From: RGIG4097 sp937885645
GTDB taxonomy: Bacteria > Bacillota > Clostridia > Christensenellales > CAG-917
NCBI GenBank assembly: GCA_937885645.1
Contig: CALABJ010000013.1
Location: 96,081 to 160,080, forward strand
Length of the DNA stretch: 64,000 nucleotides
Reading direction: 5' to 3'
Shown: positions 52,547 through 61,010 of the stretch, piece by piece
How the letters are laid out: each line of letters starts with the position of its first letter
Position numbering within the stretch: the stretch's first letter is position 1
Made by a program: the position numbers and the translations under genes
The notes under the pieces: generated by a model
Seen by the model: only the letters and a program-made list of their open reading frames with translations
Told to the model about the DNA's origin: nothing
Databases searched by the model: none

Positions 52547-54943
52547 TTATCCTCTGATTTTTGCTCCAAATTTACGTTTCAAGATTGACAAAATCTTTGC
52601 CATTTCTTGTGAAATATCGTCGTCTTTCAATGTGCCATCAAGTGATGAGAAAGTGAAAGACAACGCCACACTCTTCTTATCCTTGCCGATTGCTTCACTT
52701 CTATATGTGTCAAATGCAGTTGATGAAATGAGATATTTGATCTTTCCGCCACGGATTGCATCCAACATATCGCCCACGGCAACTTCTTCTGCAACAACCA
52801 CAGCAAGGTCTCTTTCCACTGCGGGGAATTTTGAGAATGCTTGGAACTTTTTGCCACCTTTGACAAAGTCAAAGAGTTTATCGATGGAGATCTCTGCCAC
52901 GTACAGTCTGTTGTCAACTCCGTAGAATTTTGCGCTGTCGGGGTGGATTTCGCCAAGATAGCCCACGTTTTCGCCTGCGATAAAAAGTTCTGCACTTCTG
53001 CCGGGGTGCAAGAAGTTGATGTTTGCCTTCACGTACTTGCCTTCAACGCCAAGTCCTGCAAGAAGTTCTTCGATGACACCCTTCAATGTGAAGAAATCAA
53101 CGGAAGGACCATACATGCCAACTGCCAACTTTTCTTCCTCGTAAGGAAGTTCTGTGAGAGGCAGTGACTTAGGAAGATACACGCTTGACACTTCAAAGAG
53201 TGCTGCTTCTTTGTTGAAGTGCGTCACGTTAAAGGACAAGGTTTCACACATTGTGTGTGTGAGAGTTGTTCTCATAACACTGAGTGCTTCGCCAAGAGGA
53301 TTGACAAGGGTGATAAATTCTCTGCGCTTGTCATCTTCGTCAAGACGGAGTGCATCTGCAAACTTGGGTGATGTAAATGAATATGAGATTGCCTCATTAA
53401 GGCCAAGTGATGCGAGAATATCTTTGACTTTGTCAACAAACAAAATCTTTTCGCTCTTTCCGCCTCTTGTCAGTCTTGAGTGTGCAAAGAGTGTGGGCTT
53501 GACGTGTGAGTAGCCGTACACTCTAATGAATTCTTCTGCTATGTCGTTGACGCCAACAACGTCTTCTCTGTCTTCTTTGACGTGTGCAGTCAATGATTTC
53601 ACGTTGTCATCACAGGTGATGCCCAGTCTTTCAAGGATTGCGATGAGAGTCTTTTTGGGCACTTTGCAACCAACAATCTTTTCAATTTGTTTGGTTGTGA
53701 AAGTGATATCACGGGTGGTTGCATAATCAACCTTTTCGTCAATGATTCCGCTGACGATTTCACCGTATCCGCCTTGTGCGATAAGTGTAAGTGCACGCTT
53801 GATGCCATATTCTTGTGAGGCAAAGTCGATGCCCTTTTCAAACCTAGCGGAACTATCACTGCGGAGTGCAAGTGCACGAGAGGTCTTTCTCACGCTATCA
53901 CGAGCAAACTTTGCAGATTCAAACACGATTGTTGTTGTGTCGTCTTTGACACCACTATTTTCACCGCCCATAACACCTGCCACTGCCACAGGACGATTTG
54001 CGTCAGCAATAACAAGCATATTTTCATTGAGGACGTTCTTTTTGCCGTCAAGAGTAACGATTTCTTCGCCATTTTCCGCATTTCTAACAACGATTGCATT
54101 GCCACCGAGGTCACGGAGGTCAAATGCATGCATAGGTTGACCGATTTCAGTGAGTACATAGTTGGTGATGTCCACAATATTGTTGATAGGACGGATGCCC
54201 ACTGCGTGAAGTCTTTGCCTAATCTTGTATTCAGAGGGGCAAGCCTTTACGTTTTTCACTGCGCTTGCCATATATCTAGGACAAAGAGTATTGTTTTTCA
54301 CCTCAACAGACACAAAGTCCTTAACGTCGCCTTCAACTGTTTCGTAGGCGATTTCAGGCTCACGGCAAGTAGTTTTCAGTGCAACTGCCACTTCCTTTGC
54401 CAGTTTATAAATGCTGTTGCAGTCAGGACGATTGGCTGTGACGCCAACGTCAAGGATGACGTCATCAAAGCCGAGGGCTTTAAGTGCATCAACTCCAAGA
54501 GTTGTGCCTTCGGGGAAACGGATAATGTCATCCTTTGATTGTCCTACGACGTCATCAACTGTTGCGCCGATTTCATCAAGTCCGCAAAGCATACCCTCAC
54601 TGGTGACACCACGAAGTTGACCTTTCACAATTTGATGTCCATCTGCAAGCACTGCTCCGTCAAGAGCCACTGCAATTGTTTCACCGCCAACAACGGGCAC
54701 ATTGGTGACAACTTGAATTTTGCCACTGCCGATATCGATTTGAGTCACGCGAAGTCTGTCTGCATTAGGGTGTTTTTCGACTTCCACAATTTTGCCGACC
54801 ACAACTTTTGATGCGCTCTTTTCTTGATATATGATTTCTTCAACCTCAAAGCCGATTGCAACAAGTTTTTTTGCAAGAACTTCAGGTGAAACGTTGATAT
54901 CTACGTAATCTTTAAGCCAGGAAATAGGTGCTAACATTTTCAA
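52547..54943 (-). CDS. pheT: Phenylalanyl-tRNA synthetase beta subunit
   Basis: A 798-residue beta chain with an N-terminal tRNA-binding OB domain (VVGKIVEVEKHPNADRLRV), B3/B4 editing domain (RPINNIVDITNYVLTEIGQP), B5 domain, catalytic-like core and a C-terminal ferredoxin-fold anticodon-binding domain (FSKFPAVERDLAVVV). Works as an alpha2-beta2 tetramer with PheS. AGGAGGG precedes the ATG, 6 nt after pheS. Confidence 0.97.
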   Translation of the reverse strand: MKMLAPISWLKDYVDINVSPEVLAKKLVAIGFEVEEIIYQEKSASKVVVGKIVEVEKHPNADRLRVTQIDIGSGKIQVVTNVPVVGGETIAVALDGAVLADGHQIVKGQLRGVTSEGMLCGLDEIGATVDDVVGQSKDDIIRFPEGTTLGVDALKALGFDDVILDVGVTANRPDCNSIYKLAKEVAVALKTTCREPEIAYETVEGDVKDFVSVEVKNNTLCPRYMASAVKNVKACPSEYKIRQRLHAVGIRPINNIVDITNYVLTEIGQPMHAFDLRDLGGNAIVVRNAENGEEIVTLDGKKNVLNENMLVIADANRPVAVAGVMGGENSGVKDDTTTIVFESAKFARDSVRKTSRALALRSDSSARFEKGIDFASQEYGIKRALTLIAQGGYGEIVSGIIDEKVDYATTRDITFTTKQIEKIVGCKVPKKTLIAILERLGITCDDNVKSLTAHVKEDREDVVGVNDIAEEFIRVYGYSHVKPTLFAHSRLTRGGKSEKILFVDKVKDILASLGLNEAISYSFTSPKFADALRLDEDDKRREFITLVNPLGEALSVMRTTLTHTMCETLSFNVTHFNKEAALFEVSSVYLPKSLPLTELPYEEEKLAVGMYGPSVDFFTLKGVIEELLAGLGVEGKYVKANINFLHPGRSAELFIAGENVGYLGEIHPDSAKFYGVDNRLYVAEISIDKLFDFVKGGKKFQAFSKFPAVERDLAVVVAEEVAVGDMLDAIRGGKIKYLISSTAFDTYRSEAIGKDKKSVALSFTFSSLDGTLKDDDISQEMAKILSILKRKFGAKIRG

Positions 54944-54949
54944 CCCTCC

Positions 54950-55972
54950 TTAGTCATTGAATTGATTGAGGAATCTCACGTCGTTTTCATAGAAAAGCTT
55001 GATGTTGGGGATTCCGTACTTGATCATAGCGATACGCTCAATGCCGAAGCCGAAAGCAAAACCGCTATACTTCTTGCTGTCAATGCCACACATATCAAGG
55101 ACTGCAGGGTTGACTATGCCTGCGCCAAGGATTTCCATCCAGCCAGTGCCCTTGCAGAGTTTGCAACCCTTGCCATGACACATTGAGCAAGTGACGTCAA
55201 CCTCAACTGAAGGCTCGGTGAAAGGAAAATATGAAGGACGAAGTCTGACCTTGGTGTCTTCACTGAACATCTTTTGAGCAAAAGTAAGCAAGCAACCGGT
55301 GAGATCACCTATGGTGATATGTTCATCAATTGCAAGACCTTCCATTTGGTGGAAGACGGGGCTGTGTGATGCGTCATCGTCGCTTCTAAACACCTTGCCG
55401 GGGCTGAGCACTCTGATGGGAGGTTGTTTTTCAAGCATAATTCTTGCTTGAATTGCAGAAGTTTGTGTGCGAAGCACAATGTCATCTGCGCAGTAGAAAG
55501 TGTCTTGCATATCACGTGCGGGGTGATCCTTGGGGACGTTCAAAAGTTGGAAGTTGAAAAGGTCTGTTTCAATTTCAGGACCTTCTTGAACTGAAAAGCC
55601 CATTTGAAGGAAAATATCTTCAATTTCGTTTTTGATTTTTGTGATAGGGTGCAATGTGCCAGTCTTCTTGAAGCTTGCGGGGAAAGTGACGTCCACTGCT
55701 TCTGCTTTGAGGCGGGCTTGCTTTTCCATTTCTGCAACGGCCTTGATTTTGCTGTCAAGTGCGCCCTCGATTGCAAAGCGAACTTCATTGACAAGTTTGC
55801 CCATTGCAGGTTTTTCTTCCTTGGGGACTGAGGCAAGACCTCTCATAATAGCGGTCATTTCGCCACTCTTTCCAAGAAAACGGACTCTAACGTCATTGAG
55901 TTCAGCAGTGGTATTTGCCTTTTCAATGGCATCAAGAGCGGATGCTTTCAAAAGTTCCATTTGTTCTTTCAT
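54950..55972 (-). CDS. pheS: Phenylalanyl-tRNA synthetase alpha subunit
   Basis: The 340-residue catalytic chain has the N-terminal coiled-coil, motif 2 (GKVFRSDDDASHSPVFHQ), the class II stretch RLRPSYFPFTEPSVEVDV and motif 3 GFAFGFGIERIAMIKYGI. CSMCHGKGCKLCKGTGW carries an extra cysteine pattern common in Gram-positive PheS. Promoter 56030-56058 and a leader of about 55 nt with AGGAG. No T-box is seen. Confidence 0.96.
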   Translation of the reverse strand: MKEQMELLKASALDAIEKANTTAELNDVRVRFLGKSGEMTAIMRGLASVPKEEKPAMGKLVNEVRFAIEGALDSKIKAVAEMEKQARLKAEAVDVTFPASFKKTGTLHPITKIKNEIEDIFLQMGFSVQEGPEIETDLFNFQLLNVPKDHPARDMQDTFYCADDIVLRTQTSAIQARIMLEKQPPIRVLSPGKVFRSDDDASHSPVFHQMEGLAIDEHITIGDLTGCLLTFAQKMFSEDTKVRLRPSYFPFTEPSVEVDVTCSMCHGKGCKLCKGTGWMEILGAGIVNPAVLDMCGIDSKKYSGFAFGFGIERIAMIKYGIPNIKLFYENDVRFLNQFND

Positions 55973-56029
55973 AAAAACTCCTATGCTAGCGGGAGCGCAT
56001 ACGTACGCTCACGGAATAATACTTATATT

Positions 56030-56058
56030 AATATAACAATTTGAGTTTATTTCGTCAA
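56030..56058 (-). promoter_or_regulatory. Promoter of pheS-pheT-mutS2-thiI operon
   Basis: Minus strand TTGACG (56053-56058), 17-bp spacer, TATATT (56030-56035). The leader includes the hairpin GAGCG...CGCTC at about 55993-56012. Confidence 0.75.
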
Positions 56059-56082
56059 CAAATACAGCCTAAATACACAAAA

Positions 56083-56107
56083 AACCGCTTAAAAAGCGGA
56101 TTTTTTA
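56083..56107. terminator. Hairpin flanked by A- and T-runs between pheS promoter and yunB
   Basis: A-run, CCGCT, TAAAA loop, AGCGG, A, T-run. It looks like a bidirectional insulator terminator; no sense gene upstream on either strand ends here. Confidence 0.5.
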
Positions 56108-56135
56108 AGCAAAAAAGTACAACTGCCTTTGCCTG

Positions 56136-56164
56136 TTATCAATGAAAGGAATTTTTCATATAAT
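56136..56164 (+). promoter_or_regulatory. Promoter of yunB
   Basis: TTATCA (56136-56141), 17-bp spacer, TATAAT (56159-56164), 6 nt before the ATG at 56171. It reads as a sigma-A-like box with a leaderless start; a sporulation sigma factor site was not evident. Confidence 0.55.
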
Positions 56165-56170
56165 GAAAAG

Positions 56171-56845
56171 ATGGCAAAACTCAAAAAAATATTCAAACCA
56201 AAAGCACTGCGCGTTACCACTGCAATTTTAATATTTGTTGGGGTTTTTGTCATTTCTACAACGTATTTTCGCAACAATGTCGTACCCATCGTAATTGAAA
56301 GCTCTGAGGCACAAGTGCGAGCAATCGGCACAAATGCAGTAAACCTTGCAGCCACCACCGTTTTGCAAGAAAAGATAACCTATGAAGACCTTTTCACCGT
56401 AATTAAAAATGAAAATGGTGACGTTGAGATGATACAAGCCAATTCTCCACGAATAAATGCTATCGCACGACAAATAGCCAATCTTGCCCAAGCAAATTTA
56501 GACGATTTAGGGGTGCAAAATTTGGATATTGCCTTTGGCACTTTCACAGGACTTGCTCTTCTCACAGGTTTTGGACCCGACGTAAGCATCAAAATTATGC
56601 CAATCGGCACAGCAAACTGCGATTTTGTGTCATCATTCGTGTCCGCAGGGATAAATCAAACAGTGCATCGCATTTACATTGACGTCTATGCTGACATAAA
56701 CGTCATCACTCCTATTGCTGACCCCACAATAAGTGTAAAAGCAGAAGTTTTGGTTTGTGAAAATTTGATTGTTGGAAAAATTCCAGACACTTATCTCACG
56801 ATGGGAAATACACTAGACATCTTTGATTTGTCACCTGACGAATAA
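56171..56845 (+). CDS. yunB: Sporulation protein YunB
   Basis: A 224-residue protein with an N-terminal membrane anchor (ALRVTTAILIFVGVFVIST) and an extracytoplasmic domain with VVPIVIESSEAQVRAIGTNAVN, the family-typical VIKNENGDVEMIQANSPRIN (residues quoted up to 20) and GPDVSIKIMPIG, then RIYIDVYADINVI. YunB is made in the mother cell during sporulation in Bacillus and is needed for normal spores. The chosen ATG gives MAKLKKIFKPKAL; the frame opens 42 nt earlier inside the promoter. It is a single gene, convergent with spoVAE. Confidence 0.88.
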   Translation: MAKLKKIFKPKALRVTTAILIFVGVFVISTTYFRNNVVPIVIESSEAQVRAIGTNAVNLAATTVLQEKITYEDLFTVIKNENGDVEMIQANSPRINAIARQIANLAQANLDDLGVQNLDIAFGTFTGLALLTGFGPDVSIKIMPIGTANCDFVSSFVSAGINQTVHRIYIDVYADINVITPIADPTISVKAEVLVCENLIVGKIPDTYLTMGNTLDIFDLSPDE

Positions 56846-56930
56846 AAAATATAAAAAATATATGAAAAATATGTAAGATTTTATGCAATAAATCGCATAA
56901 AACATCAAAGCAACTGGAATTTTGTACAAT

Positions 56931-57302
56931 TTATACTTTTTTGCTTTTTGACTTGAATATCAATGCAAAGAAGAATCCAAACAAGATGACAGATGAAAGC
57001 CCTGCAGAAACCGCGGACAATCCTCCTTTGATTGCTCCCAAAATGCCCTCTTCTTTCGCTCCTTCCAGTGCGCCCTTTGCAAGATTGCTTCCAAAACCCA
57101 TGATGGGCACAGTCACGCCTGCCCCTGCAAACTCCTCCATATACTTAAATGCACCTGTGATTTCAAGAAGAACTCCCAGGAGTAAGAAGGTGACAAGGAT
57201 ACGTGCAGACGACATACTCGTTTTGTTGATAAGGATTTGACCTACAACACAAACCGCACCGCCAACTGCAAAAACTTTAAGATAGCTCAAAAAATAGTCC
57301 AT
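56931..57302 (-). CDS. spoVAE: Stage V sporulation protein AE
   Basis: A 123-residue integral membrane protein with three to four hydrophobic helices: MDYFLSYLKVFAVGGAVCVVG, ARILVTFLLLGVLLEITGAF, GAGVTVPIMGFGSNLAKGA and a long C-terminal helix. This is the SpoVAE/AEb pattern. With SpoVAC and SpoVAD it forms the channel that takes dipicolinic acid into the forespore and releases it on germination. An ATG 27 nt upstream exists but the family starts MDY. 71 nt separate it from spoVAD. Confidence 0.92.
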   Translation of the reverse strand: MDYFLSYLKVFAVGGAVCVVGQILINKTSMSSARILVTFLLLGVLLEITGAFKYMEEFAGAGVTVPIMGFGSNLAKGALEGAKEEGILGAIKGGLSAVSAGLSSVILFGFFFALIFKSKSKKV

Positions 57303-57373
57303 ATATGCTGATTCCAAGGGTTTTGGCAAATTTTCTAAAAAATTCGCTCAAAATTCTATTTTAATTCTATATT

Positions 57374-58519
57374 TTATTGTTTTTTAGAATACTTTTCTTT
57401 GATTTTCTCGGTTTCAACCACAAATGCGTGGGCAATTCCAGGAATCGTTTCCTTTTGCAACGGAGTGTCTTTGTTGAGGAGTGCACCCGTCGGAACAACC
57501 AAAATTCTATTTAGTGCCCCGTTTTCTAGTTTGCTCAAAATATAGCCGTTGAAAACAGTGCTGATGCACCCTGCCCCCGATCCACCTTGAAATGTTTGTT
57601 GCTCAGGTTTGAAATAGCTTGCCCCTGTGTCCATATAGGTGTCAGACAAATCAATCCCTTCCTTTGAAAGGATATATTCAAGCAATTCTTTGCCATATCT
57701 TCCAAGGTCACCAGTGAAAATCGCATCGTAATAGTCGATTTTACGGTCAAAATCCCCAAGATGACGGATTATTGTGTCCGCAGCGGCAGGTGCCATTGCT
57801 GCCCCCATATTGCTTTCATCGTCAATTCCTAGGTCAATGACACGTCCTATTGTGCCCTCAACAACCTTTGCAACATGATTTTTCTCATATTTTACACGTG
57901 CAACTGCGGTGTCAAGGATGAATTTTCGGTCCTTTTCGTTCATATCTTCAATGACTTGGTCACTTTTCACCAAATTATCTTCAAAATCAGGCTTTTTCTT
58001 TGACAAAACACAAGCACCTGCACCAGTCACAGTCCATTGTGCGGTGGGTGTACGTTGATTGCCTAGCTCCAATGGATAACGATATTGCCTTTCTGCAGAG
58101 GAAAAGTGACTTGAAGTTGAACATGTGACTATATCCGCAAATCCACCGTCAATCAGCATACTTCCAACTAAAACGCACTCACCAAAGGTGGAACAAGCAT
58201 TGTACAAACCTAAAAACGAGGTTGGAAAGTTTCTTGCGGCAAGACTTGACGCACTAAGCTCGTTGAGAAGGTCACCAGCAAGCATAATATCCACGTCATC
58301 CCGTGTCAAATTAGCCTTTGCGATTGCACCACTTATTGCTTCACGATGCATTTTGCACTCGGCTTTTTCATAGGATTTTTCGCCCCAGAGGTCATTTTTC
58401 AGCACTAAATCAAAGTTGCCAGAAAAGTTTCCGTCTTCTTCCTTTTTTCCTACAATTGTGTATCCGCTTTTGAAATACACCCCGTTAGATAATCTAAAAC
58501 TGCCTTTTCTTATCTTCAT
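57374..58519 (-). CDS. spoVAD: Stage V sporulation protein AD
   Basis: A thiolase-like soluble protein of the SpoVA dipicolinate channel that binds DPA. The 381 residues include LGLYNACSTFGECVLVGSML, VTCSTSSHFSSAERQYRYP, TVTGAGACVL, IDLGIDDESNMGAAMAPAA and the late GGSGAGCIST. Bacillus SpoVAD has 338 residues; most of the surplus here is an acidic/Lys-rich segment of about 40 residues near 175-215, before the conserved DLGIDDE block. Start overlaps the spoVAC stop (ATGA). Confidence 0.93.
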   Translation of the reverse strand: MKIRKGSFRLSNGVYFKSGYTIVGKKEEDGNFSGNFDLVLKNDLWGEKSYEKAECKMHREAISGAIAKANLTRDDVDIMLAGDLLNELSASSLAARNFPTSFLGLYNACSTFGECVLVGSMLIDGGFADIVTCSTSSHFSSAERQYRYPLELGNQRTPTAQWTVTGAGACVLSKKKPDFEDNLVKSDQVIEDMNEKDRKFILDTAVARVKYEKNHVAKVVEGTIGRVIDLGIDDESNMGAAMAPAAADTIIRHLGDFDRKIDYYDAIFTGDLGRYGKELLEYILSKEGIDLSDTYMDTGASYFKPEQQTFQGGSGAGCISTVFNGYILSKLENGALNRILVVPTGALLNKDTPLQKETIPGIAHAFVVETEKIKEKYSKKQ

Positions 58520-58953
58520 AGAAACAATCCTATAATGCCAACCAAGACACTTGAAACAACGCCAAATACGATGATAGGTCCTGCAATGACAAACATCTTT
58601 GCACAGACGCCGAAGAACACGCCTTCACGATTGTATTCCATTGCCGGGGATACAACCGAATTGGCAAATCCTGTTATTGGCACGATTGAGCCGGCGCCGG
58701 CAAAATGCCCAATTTTGTCATAGACACCAATTGCGGTCAAAAAAGCACCGAGGAAAATCATTGAAATTGACACCCAACTGCCAACGTCTTGCTTTGCCAT
58801 ATCAGGTGCAATAAGTTTTATGATATCCTTCACACCCTCACCTATTGAACAAATGATTCCGCCAACTACGAATGCTGCAATCAAACTTCGCATCATAGGT
58901 GATTTTGGTGCGGTTTTCTTGACGTGTTCTTGATAAATTTCTCTTTCAATCAT
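58516..58953 (-). CDS. spoVAC: Stage V sporulation protein AC
   Basis: A 145-residue membrane protein with four hydrophobic helices, containing AAFVVGGIICSIGEGVKD, FLGAFLTAIGVYDKIGHFAG, AGSIVPITGFANSVVSPAME and a C-terminal IAGPIIVFGVVSSV. The order AC-AD-AE is standard. In Bacillus SpoVAC acts as a mechanosensitive channel in DPA release. AGGAAAAG precedes the ATG, inside the end of the small upstream ORF. Confidence 0.94.
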   Translation of the reverse strand: MIEREIYQEHVKKTAPKSPMMRSLIAAFVVGGIICSIGEGVKDIIKLIAPDMAKQDVGSWVSISMIFLGAFLTAIGVYDKIGHFAGAGSIVPITGFANSVVSPAMEYNREGVFFGVCAKMFVIAGPIIVFGVVSSVLVGIIGLFL

Positions 58954-59086
58954 ATTCTTTTCCTAAAATTTCCTTTATTCCGTCCAGAAATATCTTGTCT
59001 TCAATTGGTCGCACGTCAATATCATCTGGCACTTTAAAATAAACTTCCTTGTCTTCAATATTTGCCATAGTAATATCCATACGCAT
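58946..59086 (-). CDS. Small acidic ORF at the head of the spoVA operon (46 aa)
   Basis: An ORF whose stop overlaps the spoVAC start by 8 nt, suggesting translational coupling. From the ATG at 59086 the product begins MRMDITMANIEDKEVYFKVP and ends DGIKEILGKEYD; starts at 59080 or 59068 are equally possible. No family is recognised. It could be a genuine small sporulation protein or only a leader that couples translation. Upstream extension to 59164 would run through a terminator and is unlikely. Confidence 0.45.
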   Translation of the reverse strand: MRMDITMANIEDKEVYFKVPDDIDVRPIEDKIFLDGIKEILGKEYD

Positions 59087-59138
59087 ATTGTTTACAACAA
59101 GACAATTTTTATTCAAAACCAACAAAGCAAAAAAAATA

Positions 59139-59161
59139 AAACCATCTCTATGAGATGGTTT
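59139..59161 (-). terminator. Terminator after the aminopeptidase-GNAT pair
   Basis: AAACCATCTC (59139-59148), TAT loop, GAGATGGTTT (59152-59161); the minus strand continues TATTTTTTTTGC. It separates the ampS-GNAT unit from the spoVA operon. Confidence 0.9.
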
Positions 59162-59182
59162 CACTTATCATTTTTCGATTGA

Positions 59183-59656
59183 TTATTTCAGTTTCTTTTC
59201 CATGATCATACGTTGGACACTCATGCCGTTGGCTTCATAAAAGGCCTTTGCGCCAGAATTAAATCCCCAAACGTTCAAGGTCAAATCGTCGCAGCCTGTT
59301 TCAATGGCATATTCTTCTGCGGTTTTGTGAAGCAGTTTTCCAATTCCGCCACTTCTTGCATTTTCGTCAACACAAAAGTCCTCAATCCAAAGGGTTTTGT
59401 GTTTTTTAAGAAGTCCATTTCCCTCAGTTTCTCTAAATTGACAAAAGATATAGCCATTGACGATGTCGTTTTCGTCGACTGAAACAAAAATCCTGCGCTT
59501 TTCATCCAGCAATATTGCCTCGACCTCTGCAAGACTAAATTTGCTTTCATCATCGCTGAAAAGGTCGGGTCTTCCGTTGTGGTGGATGACCTTGATTTGT
59601 TTCAGCAAATCAATTATGCGAGGAATATCTCGTTTTTCTGCAATTCGTATTTTCAT
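59183..59656 (-). CDS. GNAT family N-acetyltransferase
   Basis: A 157-residue acetyltransferase with the acetyl-CoA loop RSGGIGKLLHKTAEEYA near residue 112, preceded by LWIEDFCVDENA (strand 4) and followed by LTLNVWGFNSGAKAFYEANG. The substrate is unknown; the end VQRMIMEKKLK resembles peptide or protein acetyltransferases. It overlaps the end of the M29 aminopeptidase gene (TAATG), so they are cotranscribed. Confidence 0.9.
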   Translation of the reverse strand: MKIRIAEKRDIPRIIDLLKQIKVIHHNGRPDLFSDDESKFSLAEVEAILLDEKRRIFVSVDENDIVNGYIFCQFRETEGNGLLKKHKTLWIEDFCVDENARSGGIGKLLHKTAEEYAIETGCDDLTLNVWGFNSGAKAFYEANGMSVQRMIMEKKLK

Positions 59657-60882
59657 TAAAACGCCCAGTTTCCGTCACGGAAAATTGCAACAGTCTTGCC
59701 GTCGCGAGTGATTGCGTCGATTGAAAGATCTTCACTGCCAATCATAAAGTCAACGTGAATCATTGAATCGTTGATGCCTTTTTCTGTGCATTCTTCAAGG
59801 GTGTACTTATCGTAATCCTTCAAGCAGTTGTTGAAACCTGCGCCGAGAGCCAAGTGACAGCATGCATTTTCATCAAAGAGCGTGTTGAAGAAAGTGATTT
59901 CACTGTTTCTGATAGGACTGTCGTAAGGCACGAGCGCGCACTCACCAAGATAGCCTGCGGTTTCATCCATTGAAATCATAGATTTCAAAAGATCTTCATT
60001 CCTTTCTGCATGGACTTCAACTGCCTTGCCGTTTTCAAATCTAATCCAGAAATTTTCAATGACTTCACCACGATATGACAAAGGACGAGTTGCAACAACC
60101 TTGCCTTCTGCCTTGCCTTTCATAGGTGATGTGAAAACTTCTTCACTGGGGATGTTAGGATTGAACGTGACGCCACTGAGAGTGTCTTCACATCCGCCAC
60201 AGAAGATTCCGTCTTCAATAAGTCCAACGGTGAAATCCGTGCCGTTTGAGGACGTATAATGAAGTTCTGCAATGCCAAGATCGTTGAGATATTTGCATCT
60301 TGCTTGCAAATCTGCATTGTGATCTTCCCATGCCTTCACGGGATCATCGCCGTCTGCGCGTGAGGTGTAAAGGATTGCTTCCCAAAGTTTTTCCACTGCT
60401 TGATTGACTCTAAGACCGGGGAAAACCTTTTTTGCCCATGCCTCACCAGGGACTGCAGCGATACACCATTGATATCTGTTTTCCATTCTATCGCGGAAAG
60501 GTTTGATGATGGGATATCTTGCTTGTTGTGATTTGGCAAGTTTCACTTGGTCAATGCCTTTGAGTCCATCGGGATCGTCAGATTCAAGATGAATCATTGC
60601 AGGAAGTGTTGTTGCACGATGTTCCATTCGTTCAACTTCCCACTTTTCAACGGTTGACAAAGTCTTCATACTGCGATAGCGGTAATGAAGTTTTGCAAGG
60701 GGTTGATATGCCCATTCCACGATGACTTTGCCTGCGCCTGCTTTGTAGCACTCTTCAACCAACATTTTGACAAATTCAGGTTGATCGAGGTCAGCATTGA
60801 TCATAACTTCTTGACCTTTTTGGATGTTGATGCCCTTTCTTGCAATAAGACGAGCATATTTTTGCATTGTAGTCTTTTTCAT
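59656..60882 (-). CDS. ampS: M29 family aminopeptidase
   Basis: A 408-residue leucyl-type metallo-aminopeptidase (AmpS/PepS family): YARLIARKGINIQKGQEVMI near the start, MIHLESDDPDG, ELHYTSSNGTDFTVGL, GGCEDTLSGVTFNPNIPSEE (metal Glu), a His/Glu segment near 340 (CHLALGAGFN) and DSMIHVDFMIGSEDLSIDA. Cytosolic peptide turnover. The promoter and a palindrome lie just upstream; GGAG precedes ATG. Confidence 0.93.
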   Translation of the reverse strand: MKKTTMQKYARLIARKGINIQKGQEVMINADLDQPEFVKMLVEECYKAGAGKVIVEWAYQPLAKLHYRYRSMKTLSTVEKWEVERMEHRATTLPAMIHLESDDPDGLKGIDQVKLAKSQQARYPIIKPFRDRMENRYQWCIAAVPGEAWAKKVFPGLRVNQAVEKLWEAILYTSRADGDDPVKAWEDHNADLQARCKYLNDLGIAELHYTSSNGTDFTVGLIEDGIFCGGCEDTLSGVTFNPNIPSEEVFTSPMKGKAEGKVVATRPLSYRGEVIENFWIRFENGKAVEVHAERNEDLLKSMISMDETAGYLGECALVPYDSPIRNSEITFFNTLFDENACCHLALGAGFNNCLKDYDKYTLEECTEKGINDSMIHVDFMIGSEDLSIDAITRDGKTVAIFRDGNWAF

Positions 60883-60895
60883 AATATAATCTCCT

Positions 60896-60917
60896 ATGTG
60901 ATAATTTTATATCACAT
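60896..60917 (-). promoter_or_regulatory. Palindromic operator overlapping the ampS promoter
   Basis: ATGTGATA (60896-60903), 6-bp centre, TATCACAT (60910-60917): a perfect 8-bp inverted repeat. It overlaps the likely -10 box (TAAAAT on the minus strand, with TTGGCA 17 bp upstream) and ends next to the GGAG of ampS. It could be a repressor site or an mRNA hairpin masking the ribosome binding site. Confidence 0.55.
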
Positions 60918-60986
60918 ATCCCATTTTGCCAACTGTTTTTTTGCCAACTTTTGGGTCAAAAAATCAAGTTTTATTTGGGAAAATAA

Positions 60987-61007
60987 AAAAGCACCAAAGG
61001 TGCTTTT
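60987..61007 (-). terminator. Terminator of the 252-aa membrane protein gene
   Basis: AAAAGCACC (60987-60995), AAA loop, GGTGCTTTT (60999-61007); minus strand then reads TTATTTTCC. It begins only 4 nt after the stop codon. Confidence 0.85.
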
Positions 61008-61010
61008 CAA

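Noticed and set aside
55973..56060. T-box riboswitch upstream of pheS
   Set aside because: The leader is only about 55 nt from the predicted start to the ATG, with one short hairpin and no T-box sequence or terminator; too short for a T-box.
60896..60917. CRP/FNR-type site at the ampS promoter
   Set aside because: The half-sites TGTGA and TCACA are 10 bp apart rather than 6, so the spacing does not fit CRP.
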